In this document: positions 4,309 to 7,218 of the stretch, piece after piece | Position numbering within the stretch: the first letter of the stretch is position 1 | Layout of the letters: each line of letters starts with the position of its first letter | Assembly: GCA_003485885.1 (NCBI GenBank) | Contig: DNHM01000387.1 | Location: forward strand, 1 to 7,218 | Source of the DNA: Acidimicrobiaceae bacterium | Lineage (GTDB): Bacteria > Actinomycetota > Acidimicrobiia > Acidimicrobiales > UBA10347 | DNA length: 7,218 nt | Direction of reading: 5' to 3' | Program-made: the position numbers and the translations under genes | Notes under the pieces: generated by a model | Told to the model about the DNA's origin: nothing | What the model saw: the letters and a program-made list of their open reading frames with translations, nothing else | The model's database searches: none

Positions 4309-6678
4309 ATGAACCAAGGTGCGCTTCACGGTTTACGAGTTATCGATCTGACGGATGACTCAGGTCGTTTCGCCACCAAGTTGTTGACCGAACTCGGAGC
4401 CTCGGTCGTACGGATCTCGGCCACAGGTTCATCGGGGGCGCCAATGGTCGACGCTGCCGCTGCTGAACTCGGCGGGGTGCTCGACTGGTGGTACGACGGC
4501 GGCAAACATCGCCATATCGTGGACCTCGACACCGACGGGGGGCGAAGCCGCTACCGTTCATTTTGCGCCAGCGCCGACCTGGTCGTTGAGACCGAGCGGC
4601 CGGGCCGCCTCGAGGTTCTGGGCATCGACCATGCCGACCTGCTAGCGACAAACCCAGCCTTGTGCCAGGTCTCGATTACGCCCTTCGGTCGAACCGGCCC
4701 TCGCTCAGACTGGGTCACGTCGGATCTTGTGTCCTCCGCCATGGGCGGGTTCATGTCCATCACCGGGTTACCTGACCGCCCCTTGAACCTGTGGGGACGC
4801 CAGTCATACAACTATGCGGGTTTTGCCGCAGTGATATCAGCGCTTGCTGCGGTGCGGGCAACCCGACTCGATGGCAAAGGCCGTCACGTCGATCTGTCGA
4901 TCCACGAAGCCATTACCGGGTCGATCGAGAACATCTTCATGCAGTACTTCTTCGATCAGGAACTGCCGGACATGTCCAAGGTGGCACAACGCCAGGGTGC
5001 GATGCATTGGCTGCGCGCCTATGACCTGGCAGCGTGCCGCACCGGCTACACGATGATCACACCCACACCCATTCCTGATCACCTCGTCAATTGGATGATC
5101 GAGGAGGGCCACGAGGCAGCCCGCGAGTGGCAAGGCAAAGACGTCGAGTCCATGCTCGAACGCATCGACGACCTGATGGATTGTGTCCGCGACTTCGTCA
5201 AGAAGTACGACGCCATGGATCTGTGGTGGGAAGCCCAGAATCGCCATTGCGCCTTTGGCGGGGTGCACGACATCGCTGCGGTTGCCGAGATCCCGCAGTT
5301 CGAACACCGAGGACTTTTCGCCTCTGCCACCGTGGGTGACACCGGCGAGTCCAACGTCCGTATGCCCCACCGCATGGTCAAGATGAGTGCCACACCGACC
5401 GGCCCGCCACAGCCCCCGCAACTAGAATCCACCAACCTTGAGGACCTGCTCGCCGACTGGGGATCCCGGGACTCGGCCGAACCCACCGTTGGCGAGCGAC
5501 TGGCGCGTCCCCTCGAGGGGTTGCGCGTCGCCGATTTCACCTGGGTGTTAGCCGGCCCGTTCTGCACTCGCATGTTTGGTGACCTCGGTGCCGACGTCAT
5601 CCGCATTCAGAACGAAGAACGATCAACGCTGGTGAACCGGGCCGATTACCCGTACTACTTCGTGTGGAACCGGTCGAAGCGCAGTGCGACCCTCAACATG
5701 AAACACCCCGAAGCCTTGGCGGCGGCTCGGCGCATCATCGAGTCATCAGATGTGCTGATCGAGAATTACAGCGCTGGTGTCCTCGAAGCGTGGGGCCTCG
5801 ACTACGAGACCGTGCACGAATGGAATCCGAAGCTGGTCTATGTGACCATGTCGGGATGTGGCCACGACGGGCCGTGGAAACACGTGATTTCCTATGCGCC
5901 CACGGTCCACGCGGTCTGCGGCATCACCCATCTCACCAACTTCGCCGACCGGGGCGACGTTGGTTCTGGCCTCTCGCTCAATGACCATCTCGCCGGCTTC
6001 AGTGCCGCGGCCACCACGCTGGCAGCGATCGAAGCCCGGGACCGCACCGGTGTCGGCCAAAAGGTCGACATGGCCCAGCTTGAGATCGGCACCTATGCGA
6101 TCGGTCCAGCGCTGCTCGACTACTTCGCCAACCACAACGAGGCCCAACCTGCTGGTAATCGCGATGGCCTGCACGACCATGTGCCCAACGAGGTCTACCC
6201 GACACGTGATGGTTTTGTCGCCATCTCGGTAACCGCCGATTCGCAATGGCCAGCACTCGCGTCCATTGTCGGCGAGTCGGTCGCTGATCCTGCGTGGGCG
6301 ACTGAAGCAGAACGACGCGATCACCGAGTCGATATCGATGCTGCGTTGTCGGCCTGGGCCGCCAATGGCACAGCCAACGAAATCGTCGACACCCTGCAAG
6401 CCGTGGGTGTTCCCGCGGGCAAGGTGCAAGACGTCGTCGACTTGTTCGAACACGATCCACAACACGAGGCCCGAGGTTTCTGGCAACCAGTCACTCACGA
6501 TGGCTTCGGAGACCGCCACGTCGACACCTTTCCCGCGCTTATCGATGGCGAACGCCTGCCGGTCGAACGACTCGCCCCGTCCTACCTCGGCGAACACAAC
6601 TTCGAGGTCTGGACCGACGTAGCCGGTTACGAGTTCGATGCCGTCGCCGAAGGTATGGGCACCGATCTGTTCACCTAG
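4309..6678 (+). CDS. fused tandem CaiB/BaiF (class III) CoA-transferase, N-half lacking the catalytic Asp
   Basis: At 789 aa this is about twice the usual 400 aa and holds two family III modules. Module 1 (about 6-370) has LHGLRVIDLT, LLTELGASVVRI (25-36) and GKGRHVDLS (189-197). Module 2 (about 401-775) has LEGLRVADFTWVLAGPFCTRM (402-422), LGADVIRI, ENYSAG (485-490) and GVGQKVDM (581-588). Aligned by the 22-residue spacing to the G-x-G-Q/R motif, the aspartate that forms the acyl anhydride in formyl-CoA transferase (Asp169) is Asp559 in module 2 but Tyr167 in module 1. Module 1 also lacks the AGP motif. The enzyme probably moves CoA between carboxylic acids; a racemase or hydratase-like role is the alternative. 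It follows the monooxygenase with a 54-bp gap containing a terminator-like hairpin. The protein is cytoplasmic. Confidence 0.92.
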   Translation: MNQGALHGLRVIDLTDDSGRFATKLLTELGASVVRISATGSSGAPMVDAAAAELGGVLDWWYDGGKHRHIVDLDTDGGRSRYRSFCASADLVVETERPGRLEVLGIDHADLLATNPALCQVSITPFGRTGPRSDWVTSDLVSSAMGGFMSITGLPDRPLNLWGRQSYNYAGFAAVISALAAVRATRLDGKGRHVDLSIHEAITGSIENIFMQYFFDQELPDMSKVAQRQGAMHWLRAYDLAACRTGYTMITPTPIPDHLVNWMIEEGHEAAREWQGKDVESMLERIDDLMDCVRDFVKKYDAMDLWWEAQNRHCAFGGVHDIAAVAEIPQFEHRGLFASATVGDTGESNVRMPHRMVKMSATPTGPPQPPQLESTNLEDLLADWGSRDSAEPTVGERLARPLEGLRVADFTWVLAGPFCTRMFGDLGADVIRIQNEERSTLVNRADYPYYFVWNRSKRSATLNMKHPEALAAARRIIESSDVLIENYSAGVLEAWGLDYETVHEWNPKLVYVTMSGCGHDGPWKHVISYAPTVHAVCGITHLTNFADRGDVGSGLSLNDHLAGFSAAATTLAAIEARDRTGVGQKVDMAQLEIGTYAIGPALLDYFANHNEAQPAGNRDGLHDHVPNEVYPTRDGFVAISVTADSQWPALASIVGESVADPAWATEAERRDHRVDIDAALSAWAANGTANEIVDTLQAVGVPAGKVQDVVDLFEHDPQHEARGFWQPVTHDGFGDRHVDTFPALIDGERLPVERLAPSYLGEHNFEVWTDVAGYEFDAVAEGMGTDLFT

Positions 6679-6692
6679 CGGTAAACCACCAC

Positions 6693-6705
6693 CGGGCTGT
6701 GCCCG
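6693..6705. terminator. small hairpin between convergent genes
   Basis: CGGGC and GCCCG form a perfect 5-bp stem with a TGT loop in the 39-bp gap between the convergent CoA-transferase and ThDP-enzyme stops. An alternative pairing uses flanking CAC/GTG with one bulge. No T-run follows on either strand, so a terminator function is uncertain. Confidence 0.3.
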
Positions 6706-6717
6706 TGACCCCGTTCT

Positions 6718-7218
6718 TCAGCCTTCGTGCGGACGCATCACTGATGGCCACGGGTCCGGGGTCTCCCCCAGTGGCACATCGATGAGGGCTGGTTTCCTGG
6801 CGTCGATCGCGGCCGACAGATGGGACCGCAGTTCGTCTGGGCTTTCTGCGCGGTAACCGTCCATGTCGTACGCCGCAGCGAGGGCCACGAAGTCGGGGTT
6901 CACCAGTGTGGTCCCGTGGAAGTCACCATCGAATTTCTGCTTGTGCATACGTTGCACGTTTCCAAATGCATCGTCGCGGAACACCACACAGACCAACGGG
7001 ATGTCGTGCGCCATCACGGTTGCCATTTCCGACATGCCGTACCCGAAACCACCGTCGCCGGTCACCGACACTACCGGTCGGTCGGGGTTACCCACAGCTG
7101 CACCGATTGCGGTGGGATAGCCATACCCAAGCGTGCCCTGATAACCGGGGTCGATGTAGCTACGAGGATGATGGATAGGGAGTGCATAACGAGCCACGTA
7201 GCCGACCTGGGTCAGCTC
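6718..7218 (-). CDS. thiamine-diphosphate enzyme (acetolactate-synthase-like), C-terminal part
   Basis: The 166 visible residues are the C-terminal ThDP-binding domain of an enzyme of the acetolactate synthase, oxalyl-CoA decarboxylase or benzaldehyde lyase kind. The N-terminus lies beyond 7218. YQGTLGYGYPTAIGA (26-40 of the visible part) is the cofactor-side glycine-rich turn. TGDGGFGYGMSEMATVM (53-69) starts the Mg-ThDP motif GDG-x25-NN, closed here by FRDDAFGN (80-87), where Asp82 takes the place of the usual Mg-binding Asn. LIDVPLG (145-151) is the typical last strand. An in-frame GTG at 7197 is not the true start: coding continues upstream with ELTQVGY, a conserved stretch of the family. 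It is convergent with the CoA transferase, so it is not in the same transcript. Likely reaction: decarboxylation or C-C lyase/ligase chemistry on a 2-oxo or 2-hydroxyacyl substrate; which one is not visible. Confidence 0.88.
   Translation of the reverse strand, partial: ELTQVGYVARYALPIHHPRSYIDPGYQGTLGYGYPTAIGAAVGNPDRPVVSVTGDGGFGYGMSEMATVMAHDIPLVCVVFRDDAFGNVQRMHKQKFDGDFHGTTLVNPDFVALAAAYDMDGYRAESPDELRSHLSAAIDARKPALIDVPLGETPDPWPSVMRPHEG

Noticed and set aside
3823..4329. 168-codon minus-strand open frame across the monooxygenase 3' end
   Set aside because: It is antisense to conserved monooxygenase sequence and runs through the terminator-like hairpin. No motif was seen.
5746..6597. 283-codon minus-strand open frame inside the CoA transferase
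   Set aside because: It lies wholly antisense to module 2, which has diagnostic motifs. Its length is explained by codon bias in high-GC DNA.
1..7218. Insertion sequence, CRISPR array, tRNA/rRNA or phage genes
   Set aside because: No transposase motif, terminal repeats, regularly spaced repeats, tRNA-like fold or phage structural protein was recognised on either strand.

Overview
The window is high-GC, densely packed bacterial DNA with GTG starts and stop/start overlaps. This and the protein style suggest an actinobacterium-like or other high-GC environmental lineage. That placement is an impression from composition and gene content only; no rRNA, tRNA or other marker is present.

Layout. 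Positions 1-2829 hold a four-gene minus-strand operon, read right to left: a QueG/RdhA-like Fe-S protein (2829-1957), a second Fe-S paralogue (1960-1097), a small protein of unknown function with a helix-turn-helix-like segment (1100-723), and an alpha/beta hydrolase (714 to beyond position 1, C-terminus missing). The first three genes are chained by two GTGA stop/start overlaps. A 321-bp divergent spacer (2830-3150) follows, with two small inverted repeats and a strong ribosome binding site close to the rightward genes. On the plus strand come a luciferase-like flavin monooxygenase (3151-4254), a hairpin plus T-run resembling an intrinsic terminator (4264-4286), and a 789-residue fusion of two CaiB/BaiF-type CoA-transferase modules (4309-6678). 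Facing these on the minus strand, across a 39-bp gap with a small hairpin, is the C-terminal part of a thiamine-diphosphate enzyme of the acetolactate-synthase type (6718 to beyond 7218).

How the genes may work together. Flavin monooxygenase, CoA transferase, hydrolase, ThDP lyase/decarboxylase and iron-sulfur reductase-like proteins together look like a catabolic gene neighbourhood for an unidentified organic acid or ring compound. Activation to a CoA thioester, oxygenation, hydrolysis and C-C cleavage are all represented. The substrate cannot be read from the sequence. The two most unusual items are (i) the tandem Fe-S paralogues, which share an identical nine-cysteine spacing differing from the usual QueG/ferredoxin pattern, and (ii) the double CoA transferase, in which only the C-terminal half keeps the catalytic aspartate.
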